A stretch of DNA of 64,000 nucleotides, taken from Lientehia hominis (GTDB lineage Bacteria; Bacillota; Clostridia; Lachnospirales; Lachnospiraceae). A program made the position numbers and the translations under genes. The notes under the pieces are model-generated. The model saw only the letters and a program-made list of their open reading frames with translations. It ran no database searches and had not been told where the DNA came from. Shown here piece by piece: positions 26,666-36,267 of the stretch. Positions within the stretch are counted from its first letter, which is position 1. Every line of letters starts with the position of its first letter. The DNA lies in assembly GCF_021044755.1 (NCBI RefSeq), contig NZ_JAJNOR010000007.1:66157-130156 (forward strand), in the 5' to 3' direction.

Positions 26666-26696
26666 TTGACTGGAGCCGGCTCCAGTACGATATAAT
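26666..26696 (+). promoter_or_regulatory. MerR-type promoter with 19-base spacer and dyad
   Basis: TTGACT (26666-26671) and TATAAT (26691-26696) are 19 bases apart. A perfect 16-base palindrome, CTGGAGCCGGCTCCAG (26670-26685), starts at the end of the -35 box and fills the front of the spacer. Long spacer plus dyad beside the -35 box is the layout that MerR-family activators correct by DNA distortion. No MerR gene lies in the window. An ATTAAGAA element is at 26640-26647. Confidence 0.75.
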
Positions 26697-26747
26697 GGAA
26701 ACCATAAACAGATATTACGGGCATATACGGTGTGAGGAGAATAGATT

Positions 26748-27680
26748 ATGTATCAGAAAGCGGCGGCGATCATAAATGAGGTAAAGAAAGCGGTCATCGG
26801 CAAGGATGTGGTAATAGGAAAGGTATTGATGGCAGTCCTGTCGGGAGGCCATATTCTGCTGGAGGACAGGCCAGGAGTCGGCAAAACGACCATGGCCCTG
26901 GCTTTTTCCAGAGCTATGGATCTGGAGTATAAAAGGATTCAGTTTACGCCGGAGGTGATGCCTGCGGACGTAGTGGGTTTTACAATCTATAACCAGGCGG
27001 CGGGCCGGCTGGAATATCAGCCGGGACCGGCACTTTGCAATTTGTTTCTGGCGGATGAGATAAACCGCACCAGCTCCAAGACACAGAGCGCTCTTCTTGA
27101 GGCAATGGAGGAAGGAAAGGTCACGGTAGACGGCGTGACCCATGAAATACCGAAGCCATTCACAGTGATTGCCACACAGAACCCGGCTGGCTCGGCGGGG
27201 ACTCAGCTTCTTCCGGAATCCCAGCTGGACCGGTTTATAGTAAGGCTGTCCATGGGATATCCGACGCTGGAAGAGGAGATTGCTATTTTAAAGACTAAAC
27301 AGGGGAGAAATCCGCTGGAGGAGGTCTGTCAGGCTGTGACTGGTACAGAGATCCTTCGGATGCAGGCGCAGGCGGAGAGTGTTTATATTGCAGATGAGAT
27401 TTACCTATATATTGCCAGGCTGACTGGGGCGACCAGGAGCCACGCCATGATCCGGACAGGCATCAGCCCCAGAGGGACCATCGCTCTGGCTAAAATGAGC
27501 CGCGCAGCGGCGTGGATATCCGGACGTGATTACGTGGTGCCGGCGGATGTCCGGTCTGTATTCTTCGACGTGCTGGAGCACCGCCTTGTCACGGGACCAC
27601 AGGCCAGACTGAACAACGCTACAGCCCATGGAATCCTGGGACAGGTCCTGAAGACAGTGCCTGTTCCGAGACTGATTTAG
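26748..27680 (+). CDS. MoxR-family AAA+ ATPase
   Basis: A 310-residue ATPase with Walker A RPGVGKTT (41-48), Walker B LFLADEIN (99-106) and the MoxR-typical sensor region TVIATQNP, followed by the C-terminal lid. MoxR proteins act as chaperone-like ATPases for neighbouring von Willebrand or DUF58 proteins. First gene of a three-gene operon: DUF58 protein after 14 bases, transglutaminase-like protein after another 18. The promoter upstream has a MerR-like layout. Start ATG 26748 follows GTGAGGAG. Confidence 0.93.
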   Translation: MYQKAAAIINEVKKAVIGKDVVIGKVLMAVLSGGHILLEDRPGVGKTTMALAFSRAMDLEYKRIQFTPEVMPADVVGFTIYNQAAGRLEYQPGPALCNLFLADEINRTSSKTQSALLEAMEEGKVTVDGVTHEIPKPFTVIATQNPAGSAGTQLLPESQLDRFIVRLSMGYPTLEEEIAILKTKQGRNPLEEVCQAVTGTEILRMQAQAESVYIADEIYLYIARLTGATRSHAMIRTGISPRGTIALAKMSRAAAWISGRDYVVPADVRSVFFDVLEHRLVTGPQARLNNATAHGILGQVLKTVPVPRLI

Positions 27681-27694
27681 GATTAGGAGGACCT

Positions 27695-28942
27695 ATGGCC
27701 GTTAAGCGTTTGGAATATGGTTTGATTTTGGCTGGCTTGCTGGTCTTTCATATTTTCTTTGTGGATTATCTCTCCTTCTATCTTCTTTTGTTTTTTTGCT
27801 TTCTTCCCATCTTATCCCTTGTGCTGACCCTCCTTTCCGGAACCAGGTTGCAAGTGAGACTACAGGCAGGGGCGGACGGAGGAAGTGAAAACTATACGGT
27901 GAAAAAGAGGGAGCCCTTTGCTGTCCGGATGTATTTCACCGGAAATTCACGGCTGGGAGGAAAACGGATCCGTGTCTGGATGTCGGTGAAAAATGAGCTG
28001 CTGCGGACGGAGGAAACAAAAACATTGGCTCTTGTGATGGGAAAAAAGGAACAGCTCGTTTCTTTTCCGGTCTCTTCGGAATACTGCGGAAATCTGACCT
28101 GCAGGATCCGGCAGGTAAAGCTATACGATTATCTCTGGTTGTTTGCGTTTCCAATAAAGGAAGCCGCGGGAAGATGCGCGGCGGTCTCGGTGAAGCCCGA
28201 TATCCGGCCCTATCAGATGGATCTGCGGGAGCAGTCGGTCCGGGACTGGGAGAGCGGCGAATATTCAGCGGAAAAGCCGGGGGACGATCCGGCTGAGCTT
28301 TTCGATATCCGGGAATATCGGGAAGGAGACCGAATCTCCAGAATTCACTGGAAGCTTTCCAGCAAACGAAATGAGCTGATGATGAAGGAAGGGAGCCTGC
28401 CGGTGAGCAGCCGGATACTGCTGGTGCTCGATATGGTGGGGACGGCAGATAGGGGAGGCCTGGCGGACAGCCTGATGGAAACGGCCGCTTCGGTATCCTG
28501 GTTCCTGACGGAAAAGGGAATCTGCCACAGAGTGGGATGGTGGCAGGAAGCAGATATGGGAGGACAATTCCTGGTGCGTAAAATAGAGGATGAGGAAGCG
28601 TTTCACCAGATGCTGCATGAAATCCTCTCATCAGGGAGATGTACTGACAGCACAAATGTGATAGCCGGTTGTCTGGAAGAGGAACATATATCCAGGATTC
28701 TTTATTTCTGCACAGGACTCACGGAAAAAGAGGCCGCTGTTTTATGCGGGGAGAAGGAAGCTGCTTCCGTCAGTATCTTTCAGATGAAGAAAGCGGAGGC
28801 TTCAGACAGAAGATCTGGCGGAGAGAAAAATGGCCCTGAGCCGAGAGGAGCAGGCAGAGCCGCGGCGGAGAGCCTGGGGGCGGAATGGAGAGTCCTGAAA
28901 GAAGGACGGCAGGCAGAAGGAATGAAGGGTTTTGAGATCTGA
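27695..28942 (+). CDS. DUF58-domain membrane protein
   Basis: 415 residues. Two close hydrophobic segments at the N-terminus (about 8-25 and 27-45) anchor it in the membrane. The DUF58 signature is clear at about residues 205-230: DIREYREGDRISRIHWKLSS. A von Willebrand-like Rossmann part follows (ILLVLDMVG). The C-terminus is basic, Gly/Glu-rich and probably disordered. DUF58 proteins are encoded with MoxR ATPases and transglutaminase-like proteins in many bacteria; the molecular function is not settled. Start ATG follows TTAGGAGGACCT. Confidence 0.88.
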   Translation: MAVKRLEYGLILAGLLVFHIFFVDYLSFYLLLFFCFLPILSLVLTLLSGTRLQVRLQAGADGGSENYTVKKREPFAVRMYFTGNSRLGGKRIRVWMSVKNELLRTEETKTLALVMGKKEQLVSFPVSSEYCGNLTCRIRQVKLYDYLWLFAFPIKEAAGRCAAVSVKPDIRPYQMDLREQSVRDWESGEYSAEKPGDDPAELFDIREYREGDRISRIHWKLSSKRNELMMKEGSLPVSSRILLVLDMVGTADRGGLADSLMETAASVSWFLTEKGICHRVGWWQEADMGGQFLVRKIEDEEAFHQMLHEILSSGRCTDSTNVIAGCLEEEHISRILYFCTGLTEKEAAVLCGEKEAASVSIFQMKKAEASDRRSGGEKNGPEPRGAGRAAAESLGAEWRVLKEGRQAEGMKGFEI

Positions 28943-28960
28943 TCTACAGGAGGACCGCTT

Positions 28961-31447
28961 GTGAGGAACAGGAAAAAGAAACAGAAGGCCGCGGGTCTTA
29001 CCATAGGAGAGGCCAGAATCGCTTCGGGAAAACGGACGCAGATCGTCCGTTATTTTTCCTGTTTATTTTTAGTGATGCTGGGAAGCCTGGGAGCTTTCGG
29101 GAGCTTTTATTCTGGATTTTCCTTTTCCTTTCCGCTGGCGTATGCAGCAGGCACCGTGACGGCAGTGTCTGTGATTTTCACCTTTTTCTTTTTTGCCAGA
29201 AAGAACCGGCTGGCCTGCCTGGCCGCTGTGCTGGCTGTATTTGTGTGGACAGGGTATCTGCTGAAGGACAGCTTGCGGCAGGGGATTCTCTTTATTGTCA
29301 ACGATATCATACAGGTATATGTGGATAATTCCAACTTTGACATGCTGCCGGTCATGACTGGCTTGGCTTCAGAAGCAGATACTGCCCGGATGTGCGCTAT
29401 AGCGGCGTCCTATGTCATGGCGGTGCTCGTCTTCCTTCTGGTGCTCTTCCTCACTGCCAGAAGGAAACGTTACCTTCTCTGCATCACTGCGACGATTCCT
29501 TTTTTTGGAGCATCTCTGGTGGTCGGCAAAATACCGGATTATAGGTGGATGGCTCTGCTTTTCATCTTCTGGGCGCTTCTGGTCTGTGACGGAGTATCTC
29601 TCAGAGGGGCCGCGCCTGCTGTGCTGACGGCGGTGTTTGCCGCGGCGCTTTTATGTATCGGCCTTTTATTCCCCGAGAAAAACTATGAGCGATTTGGGAT
29701 GGTCGAAAATCTGAGACTGGGGATATTGGACGGAGCTGATATCTCAGCCATATTCAGAGGCGGGGGAATCGCCGGGATGACAAGCAGGGTGAATCTGCAG
29801 TCGTCGGGAGATCTGAGCTTTACGGGAAAGACCATGCTTAAGGTGAAAACGGCGAAGAAAGACATTGATTATCTGAAAGGATTTGTCGGCAGTGTCTATA
29901 CCGGTCAGACATGGGAGGAGCTTCCCGCTGAAAAATACGAGGAGCTGGCGGAAATACTGGGGGATAAAAAGGTTCAGAATTTCCCATATTGGTTCAGCCG
30001 GTTATTGGACTGCGGGGAAGACTACGAGGTATATGCGTACGACCTTACAGTCCATAACGTAGGAACGAATCCCCGGTGTATCTATGTTCCATATGGACTC
30101 ATCAATCTGCCGGACGAGCTTCCCTCGATGGAGTTTATCGGAGACACGGGACTGCGCTCGGGAAATTCTCTTTTCGGCACACAGTATTACAGGATGCAGG
30201 CCCATACCTTCAGCGGACAGCATTTATATATGAGCCTGTATAACAGAATTTTGAGCCGGTATCTTCAGAGTGAAATGAGAAACGGGGTGGAATTTAACGA
30301 GCTGGGTCTTGGAATCATGCAGGAGAGCCTGGAAGGGAGCCCGGAGGAGGAGGGCGAGAACTGGCCTTTGGAAAAATGGGATGTCACAGAGCCAATCCTT
30401 TCCATAATGACGCCGGAACAGCAGGGATTCGTATGGTCCGCCCAGAAATACAGGGATTTTGTCTATGACACTTATACAGAGGTGCCGGAGGAACTGGAAG
30501 CTTTCCTGGATGAATATCGGGAAGTCAATGGCCTGACGGCTGAAAATTATCCTTATCCAAGAGCTTTTGCAGATGCGGTAGTATATCAGGTGCAGAGCGT
30601 GAACACGTATACGCTGACCCCAGGACTCACCCCGGAAGGAAAAGACTTTGTGCAGTATTTCCTGACAGAGAACCATCAGGGCTACTGCAGACATTTCGCC
30701 TCTGCTGCGGCTCTTCTTCTGCGTTCGGCGGGAGTGCCGGCCAGATATGTGGAGGGTTATGCGGTATCGCCGGAGGCGGAAACAGATGAAGACGGATGGG
30801 TTCGGCTTCCCGATTCCAGCGCCCACGCCTGGGTGGAAATCTATGTGAGCGGTATGGGCTGGATACCGGTGGAGACTACCGGGGCGGTGAGAGAAGACAT
30901 CCGGTTTCTCACAGGAATCGGGGAAGCAGCGGAGGAGACAGAACCAGAGACGGAGGCGCCGGAAGAGACTGAGACATCGGAAGAGACCACATCTGCTCAG
31001 GCCGTCCGGGACCAGCAGACAGAGAATGAAAAAGACAAGGATGATCCGATTGGAGGCGGAGGAGCCAGGCTGGCAGTTATGGGTGCAGCAGGGACAGTCT
31101 TGGCGGTAATAGTGGCGGCTGCAGGTCTGGTGCTGAACCGGAGACTGCGGTTCAGCATGCGGGCGAAGCGTTTCCGTCAGAAAAACCGTAATAAGGCAGC
31201 GCTGTCCGTGTATGCTTATATCATTGGACTGGCTTCGCTGGGCAGCGGGTCTGGGAAGGAAGAATCGCCTTCCATACCGGATGAGATCCACGGTCTGGCG
31301 GCGAAAGCACGGTTCAGCCAGCACAGGATAACGGAAGAAGAGCTGCAGGAGCTGCTCAAGTACGCGGAGACTATGAGGACAGAACCGGAAGAGAGACTGT
31401 CCGGTATAAGGCGTATCCACGCGAAATATATCAGGGGCCTGTTTTGA
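28961..31447 (+). CDS. Transglutaminase-like membrane protein
   Basis: 828 residues, GTG start with CAGGAGGACC upstream. The N-terminal part has about six TM segments (28-50 through about 240), an extracytoplasmic stretch follows, and the transglutaminase-like core is at about 540-650: Cys576 in GYCRHFASA, His622 in SSAHAWVEIY and Glu638 in WIPVETT at the third catalytic position, where Asp is the more common residue. An acidic Thr/Glu linker (about 645-695), a further TM (about 698-720) and a cytoplasmic tail of DUF4129 type follow. Expected role: cysteine-protease-like or cross-linking activity outside the membrane, served by the MoxR/DUF58 pair. Confidence 0.9.
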   Translation: MRNRKKKQKAAGLTIGEARIASGKRTQIVRYFSCLFLVMLGSLGAFGSFYSGFSFSFPLAYAAGTVTAVSVIFTFFFFARKNRLACLAAVLAVFVWTGYLLKDSLRQGILFIVNDIIQVYVDNSNFDMLPVMTGLASEADTARMCAIAASYVMAVLVFLLVLFLTARRKRYLLCITATIPFFGASLVVGKIPDYRWMALLFIFWALLVCDGVSLRGAAPAVLTAVFAAALLCIGLLFPEKNYERFGMVENLRLGILDGADISAIFRGGGIAGMTSRVNLQSSGDLSFTGKTMLKVKTAKKDIDYLKGFVGSVYTGQTWEELPAEKYEELAEILGDKKVQNFPYWFSRLLDCGEDYEVYAYDLTVHNVGTNPRCIYVPYGLINLPDELPSMEFIGDTGLRSGNSLFGTQYYRMQAHTFSGQHLYMSLYNRILSRYLQSEMRNGVEFNELGLGIMQESLEGSPEEEGENWPLEKWDVTEPILSIMTPEQQGFVWSAQKYRDFVYDTYTEVPEELEAFLDEYREVNGLTAENYPYPRAFADAVVYQVQSVNTYTLTPGLTPEGKDFVQYFLTENHQGYCRHFASAAALLLRSAGVPARYVEGYAVSPEAETDEDGWVRLPDSSAHAWVEIYVSGMGWIPVETTGAVREDIRFLTGIGEAAEETEPETEAPEETETSEETTSAQAVRDQQTENEKDKDDPIGGGGARLAVMGAAGTVLAVIVAAAGLVLNRRLRFSMRAKRFRQKNRNKAALSVYAYIIGLASLGSGSGKEESPSIPDEIHGLAAKARFSQHRITEEELQELLKYAETMRTEPEERLSGIRRIHAKYIRGLF

Positions 31448-31536
31448 TTTCAGTTAGATTTAAGGTTATTGTATTATAATCCTCCCAAGAAAGAAGAAAC
31501 AGCATCAGCCGTTTTAGAACGGAAAAGGAGGATTAG

Positions 31537-33681
31537 ATGACTGACGGATATAAACGTAAAGGGAAAAAGAAGGGGAGACTGGCTGTATTTATGATCCTTC
31601 TGCTTTTGACAGGGATTCTCTTTGGATGTAGCCAGACCGCAGGCACTTCCGGCGCCGATATAACTTCTGACAGTGCACAGGAAGGAGATGGGAGCAGTTC
31701 AGAGGCAGCGGCGGCAGATGAAGACGCTATACGCGCCGCCATGGCGGAAGCTTATGATGACGAGGACCTGGATTCTTCCTGGAGCGATGAGGACCTGACA
31801 GCGGCGGTGTCCTTAAATGGGAATAGTGCGGATGCAGTCGGCGAGGGAGTTCAGGTGGACGGTAGTACGGTGACGATTGTAAAGGGCGGAGTCTATCTGA
31901 TAAGCGGAACTTTAGACGACGGCCAGCTGGTGGTGGATACGGACAAAAAAACGGATGTGCGGCTTATACTTAACGGCGTGGAAATCACCTGCGGCGACAG
32001 TGCGCCGCTCAATGGCAGACTGGTAGGCAGAATAACTGTCACCCTTGCCGAAGGTACGGAAAATGTTCTTACTGACGGAAGCTCTTATACATATGACGAT
32101 CAGGAGAAGGAGGAGCCGAATGCAGCGCTTTTTTGCAAGAACGACCTGGTCATCAACGGAGCTGGGAGCCTTACGGTAAATGCAAATTTTAATCATGGCA
32201 TTAACAGCAAGGACAGTCTTGTCCTGGTCAGTGGGATCTATGTGATCAACAGCGCCAATGATGCCATACGGGGAAAGGATTCTCTGACTGTCATCGGAGG
32301 CAGCTATACGGTCAACTCTTCATCTGACGGTTTTAAGTCCAGCAACGATACAGACAGCGGCTGCGGATGGATTCACATAATAGACGGAGAATTTCATATC
32401 ACTGCGGAGGAAGATGGATTCCAGGCAGAAACAATGCTGGTGGCAGACGGAGGTACGTATCAGATCAAATGTGGGGGCGGAAGTGAAAACGGGGCTGTCC
32501 ATACAAGTATCGGAGACATCGGCGGCCAGATGGGACCCGGAGGGCAGATGCCCGGCGGCTCAGGCGGCAAGAGGCCGGAGGACGGTGATATGACTTTTCC
32601 GGAAGGGGAAAGTATGGAATTACCGGATGGAGAAAGTATGCCCAGACCTGGCGGAGAGGATATGACATTTCCGGAAGGAGAAAACAGGAGCCTTCCGGAT
32701 GAACAGGATACAGCTTCGTACGAGAACGGGGAAACGGAACCGGCGGCAGACCAGTCTGCAGATGCGGCTGCTGCAGACAGTGCCAAGGGCCTGAAAGCCG
32801 GAAGCCGCCTGGAGATCAGCGGAGGAACTTATACTATCGACAGCGCCGATGATGCCTTTCATTCCAATGGCGATCTTATGGTCAGCGGAGGAACTTTTGT
32901 AATAGCTACTGGTGACGATGGAATGCACGCCGACGGGACGCTTATGGTCAGCGGAGGCGGTATTATGATCACAGAGTGCTACGAGGGCCTGGAAGGAGCT
33001 AACGTCATAGTAAGCGGAGGCGATATTGAACTGACTGCCAGCGATGACGGCGTCAACGCCGCCGGAGGCAATGATTCCTCCGGTACATCCGCCGGGAACT
33101 TTGGCCGGGACAGTTTTGAGAATGAAAGCAGTTATCTGATATCTGTCACAGGAGGAGTGTTGAAAGTAAATGCCGGCGGAGACGGTCTGGATTCCAACGG
33201 GTCCATAGAGATGAGCGGCGGAGAAGTATATGTCAGCGGTCCGGTCAGCAACGGAGACGGCGCCCTGGATTATGATTCCAGCTTCCTGATAAGCGGAGGC
33301 AGGCTGGTCTTAGCCGGCAGCACCGGCATGCTCCAGACTCCGGGGGCGGAATCCTCTCAGAATACGATTGTGGTAATATACTCGGAGACCCAGGCCGCGG
33401 GAACACGGGCGGCTCTGACAAACAGTGCCGGTGATATTCTGGCGGAGTTTGAACCGGATAAGGATTATGCAAGCATCCAGTTCAGCACAGAATCCATCAC
33501 CGAGGGGGAGACGTTTACTTTGTACAGCGGAGATACAAAGCTATGTGATATTACATTAAACGGCTCTGTTACCACAGTGGATGACAGTGGGGCTTATGCA
33601 AGCGCCGGAGTTATGGGAGGCATGGGAGGCCGCGGAAACGAAAAACGGCAGAGCAGCAAGAGCACAGAGGAACAGTCATAG
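31537..33681 (+). CDS. Carbohydrate-binding-domain lipoprotein with beta-helix repeats
   Basis: 714 residues. A signal peptide with lipobox ILFGC (Cys at about 31) indicates a lipoprotein. After an acidic linker, repeats such as LVINGAGSLTVNANFNHGI, SGIYVINSANDAIRGKDSL and GGSYTVNSSSDGFKSS form a regular right-handed beta-helix pattern; this resembles the DUF4353 carbohydrate-binding family. At about 330-420 the helix is interrupted by a Gly/Pro/Glu-rich insert with repeated FPEGE and LPDGES units, after which the helix repeats resume (SADDAFHSNGDLMVSGGTF). The end is Gly-rich and basic. A TATAAT at 31475-31480 may be the -10 box. Probable cell-surface role; ligand unknown. Confidence 0.8.
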   Translation: MTDGYKRKGKKKGRLAVFMILLLLTGILFGCSQTAGTSGADITSDSAQEGDGSSSEAAAADEDAIRAAMAEAYDDEDLDSSWSDEDLTAAVSLNGNSADAVGEGVQVDGSTVTIVKGGVYLISGTLDDGQLVVDTDKKTDVRLILNGVEITCGDSAPLNGRLVGRITVTLAEGTENVLTDGSSYTYDDQEKEEPNAALFCKNDLVINGAGSLTVNANFNHGINSKDSLVLVSGIYVINSANDAIRGKDSLTVIGGSYTVNSSSDGFKSSNDTDSGCGWIHIIDGEFHITAEEDGFQAETMLVADGGTYQIKCGGGSENGAVHTSIGDIGGQMGPGGQMPGGSGGKRPEDGDMTFPEGESMELPDGESMPRPGGEDMTFPEGENRSLPDEQDTASYENGETEPAADQSADAAAADSAKGLKAGSRLEISGGTYTIDSADDAFHSNGDLMVSGGTFVIATGDDGMHADGTLMVSGGGIMITECYEGLEGANVIVSGGDIELTASDDGVNAAGGNDSSGTSAGNFGRDSFENESSYLISVTGGVLKVNAGGDGLDSNGSIEMSGGEVYVSGPVSNGDGALDYDSSFLISGGRLVLAGSTGMLQTPGAESSQNTIVVIYSETQAAGTRAALTNSAGDILAEFEPDKDYASIQFSTESITEGETFTLYSGDTKLCDITLNGSVTTVDDSGAYASAGVMGGMGGRGNEKRQSSKSTEEQS

Positions 33682-33695
33682 ACGGAGGAACTTTC

Positions 33696-34256
33696 ATGAA
33701 GGCGCCCTTTCCCTGTAAAGTGGTATATAGTAAAAGAAAAACAGTTTCACTTCAAGTTACTGCGGATGGAAGCGTGATACTTCGGGCGCCGGAAGGCTGC
33801 CCGGAAGATATCCTGGAAAATTTCCTGAAGAAAAAATCTGCATGGGTTCTCAGTAAACTAGAAGAGACGGAACAATACAGAAAGCTGTCCGATCAGAAAA
33901 TCAATAAATTCACGGACGGTGAAAAACAAACCATCAGGGAGAAAGCGGAACTTTATTTCCGCAGAAAGACAGAGGAATATGCGGAGATCATGCAGGTCAC
34001 TTATGGGAGGATCACCATCCGGGAGCAGAAGACACGGTGGGGAAGCTGTAGTTTGGCAGGAAATCTGAATTTTAACTGGAGGCTTATGCTGGCGCCGGAG
34101 TTCATACGGGAGTATGTCATTGTCCATGAATTGGCCCACAGAAAGGAAATGAATCATTCAAGCCGGTTCTATCATGAGGTCTCCAGGATTTTTCCGGATT
34201 ATAAAACAGCCGTAAAATGGCTGAAGAAGCATGGACCGGAGCTTTGGATCAGATGA
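33696..34256 (+). CDS. YgjP-like zinc metallopeptidase
   Basis: 186 residues with the YgjP/DUF45 signature: TRWGSCSLAGNLNFNWRLML (about 113-132) and the zinc motif HELAH (144-148) followed by a third His near 154 or 160 (MNHSSRFYH). Related to SprT/WLM-type metallopeptidases; substrates are poorly known. It begins 14 bases after the beta-helix lipoprotein with GGAGGAAC, so they are co-transcribed, although the intracellular protease and the surface protein need not act together. A bidirectional terminator follows. Confidence 0.88.
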   Translation: MKAPFPCKVVYSKRKTVSLQVTADGSVILRAPEGCPEDILENFLKKKSAWVLSKLEETEQYRKLSDQKINKFTDGEKQTIREKAELYFRRKTEEYAEIMQVTYGRITIREQKTRWGSCSLAGNLNFNWRLMLAPEFIREYVIVHELAHRKEMNHSSRFYHEVSRIFPDYKTAVKWLKKHGPELWIR

Positions 34257-34269
34257 AAGGAAATAAATG

Positions 34270-34309
34270 ATCCCCGCGGGTTCTGCAGGAGGCAGAATCC
34301 GCGGGGATT
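34270..34309. terminator. Bidirectional terminator between convergent genes
   Basis: ATCCCCGCGG and TTCTGC pair with GCAGAA and CCGCGGGGAT around an AGGAG loop, one bulge; TTTT follows on the plus strand and an A/T-rich run on the minus side. Confidence 0.88.
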
Positions 34310-34320
34310 TTGTGCCAGGT

Positions 34321-36156
34321 TCAGGATGCCAGCTGACTCTCCATCCACTTTTCCATATAGTCGTCTATGGTAGTGAAGGAGCAGGGGCCGATATCCAGCA
34401 GGAATTTGTGGAATTCCCTGAGGCTGAACTGACTTTCCAGACGAGCCTCTGCTTTTTCTCTCAGGAGAAGAATCTCCAGATATCCCACATAATATTTCAG
34501 ATAATAAGCGGGCTCGCTCACAATGGTGTTATAGATAGTTTCCAAGGTACTGGAATCTTGTTTCCCAAAATAGGTCTGGATATATTCTCCGGCCTGCTCC
34601 TGATTCCAGCCTTCATAGTTGATCTTCAGATCCAACATCGCGTGAACGCCCAGAGAAACGGAAGAGTTAAGAGAATACAAGGCTGCCAGGTCTTCGGATT
34701 CGGAAGTCAACGCATCGTTCAGCGCATAGGATTCATGCTCCACATACAGGCCCCATCCTTCGGAATATCCCTGATAATTCAGAATGTGCCTGAGCGGATC
34801 GGTCAATACAGTGGAAGCGTATACTGTCTGATACAGGTGGCCGGGATATCCTTCATGGGCAAGGGTTGAAAAAAGGGAGCCGCCGTTTGTGCTGCTCTTA
34901 TTGATATAGATGGTGTTTTCCTTCAGGTCATCGATGGGCGGTATCATATAAAATGCCGGACTCGAACTCGCTTCCATGGATTCGTGGACATATTTGATCT
35001 GATATTGTACATCGGCCGGCAGGGCGGGATAATCTTCGGAAATCTTCCCTTTCAGAGTATCCAGGATTTCTTCCGGCGTCCTGTTTTCCTCTGTATAATT
35101 ACCGAAGCTCTCCGACAGCTCAGGAGACTTTGACAGGAGGAGAAACATGGTGGTCATCTGAGTATCCAGACGTTCTTCTATAAGGGACACAAGCTCTTCC
35201 GGCGTATGGCCTGAGCCTACAAGACTTTTTAGAAGATAGCTGTAATACTTTTTACCTTCCGGATAGTAGCAGATTCCCTGCAAATTGTTTCCGGTGCCTT
35301 TAATTTCTTTCAGACAGAGGATGATCTTTTCATAGGCGGGAAAGATCTGGGAGCTGACTGTGGCCGCGTTTTGTTCTTTATACTTCGCTTTCTGTGAATC
35401 TGTCAGACCTTCAAATGAATCAATGCGGTCATTGAAAGTGGATATCATCACATTGTCCTCTGTGCTGCCGATAAAATCCTGGCATGCACTTATGACCTCG
35501 TCTATGGAGGAAGGAGGCATGACCATTCCTTTTTTAGCCCTTGTCTTTTCGTAGGAGATGACCTCGTCCAGATAAGAAGGGATGAGTTCCAGAAGCTTCA
35601 GGTAATCCTCAATATCCCGCTCTGTGCGGAAGGTATATTCTGCCATGACGGTGGGAAGATTGCCGTGCAGACCCATTATGGGAGTCAGATAATCTTCATA
35701 ATAAGGATAATTCTTACCCTCTAAAGAGGTCTCCAGGTAATCCTTCAGCACATCGTAGGTGAGCTGGTCTTCCGCCGGAAGCGCCGCGTAGTTGAAGGAT
35801 GTAAGCTCTGACAGGACAGCTTTCATGTCCTGATAACTTTCTTCAATGGATTCTTTATTCAGAGAGCCGAGAGAGACTTCATATTCCGTGATCCCATAAG
35901 CTTTCGGATCAGCCAGAGTATAGTGAAGATTTACCGTGTCGGAAACGACAGAATCCAGGAACTGCCGTTTAGTGAAATCCAGGAATTTTTTATGCTCCGG
36001 CTCGTCATATGTTTGGGAACCGGAAGGGTCGCTGTTTTCAGATGTGTTTTCATAACTGCTTTGAGTGGTGTTTTTTTCTGCTCCTGACGCACAGCCGCTC
36101 AGCATCAGGACGACGGCCAGCAAAAGGGCGAGCAGGCGGGTAAGCCGTTTCTTCAT
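34321..36156 (-). CDS. DUF885-family lipoprotein, putative zinc metallopeptidase
   Basis: 611 residues with a signal peptide and lipobox LMLSGC (Cys at about 22), so it is anchored outside the cell membrane. The DUF885 zinc motif HEGYPGH is at 434-440 and the family's EGWGLYVE segment follows at about 463-470, providing the further ligand Glu. DUF885 proteins are M32-like carboxypeptidase-fold enzymes; exported members probably trim peptides. The gene is monocistronic with its own divergent promoter, shared upstream region with metG. Start MKKRLTRLLALLLAVV with GGGAGGTAA upstream. Confidence 0.88.
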   Translation of the reverse strand: MKKRLTRLLALLLAVVLMLSGCASGAEKNTTQSSYENTSENSDPSGSQTYDEPEHKKFLDFTKRQFLDSVVSDTVNLHYTLADPKAYGITEYEVSLGSLNKESIEESYQDMKAVLSELTSFNYAALPAEDQLTYDVLKDYLETSLEGKNYPYYEDYLTPIMGLHGNLPTVMAEYTFRTERDIEDYLKLLELIPSYLDEVISYEKTRAKKGMVMPPSSIDEVISACQDFIGSTEDNVMISTFNDRIDSFEGLTDSQKAKYKEQNAATVSSQIFPAYEKIILCLKEIKGTGNNLQGICYYPEGKKYYSYLLKSLVGSGHTPEELVSLIEERLDTQMTTMFLLLSKSPELSESFGNYTEENRTPEEILDTLKGKISEDYPALPADVQYQIKYVHESMEASSSPAFYMIPPIDDLKENTIYINKSSTNGGSLFSTLAHEGYPGHLYQTVYASTVLTDPLRHILNYQGYSEGWGLYVEHESYALNDALTSESEDLAALYSLNSSVSLGVHAMLDLKINYEGWNQEQAGEYIQTYFGKQDSSTLETIYNTIVSEPAYYLKYYVGYLEILLLREKAEARLESQFSLREFHKFLLDIGPCSFTTIDDYMEKWMESQLAS

Positions 36157-36217
36157 ATATTACCTCCCCACGGATGTGGTATCTTCTTTAAGATATTCAT
36201 CTGGTGTCCAAATTAGT

Positions 36218-36246
36218 ATTGTACTTTCCAGTATATAGGCTGTACA
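36218..36246 (-). promoter_or_regulatory. Divergent promoter for the DUF885 gene
   Basis: On the minus strand TGTACA (36246-36241), 17 bases, TACAAT (36223-36218). The -35 box is the centre of a perfect palindrome GGCTGTACAGCC (36238-36249), a possible operator. Confidence 0.55.
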
Positions 36247-36267
36247 GCCAAATGTCCAATTATTCCC

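Noticed and set aside
30224..31420. Minus-strand open frame of 398 codons opposite the transglutaminase-like gene
   Set aside because: Shadow of a well-supported gene; no ribosome site, unnatural composition.
32570..32720. Repeat array considered as CRISPR-like or tandem DNA repeat
   Set aside because: The repeats are degenerate codons for PEGE/PDGE units in an open frame, without regular spacers.
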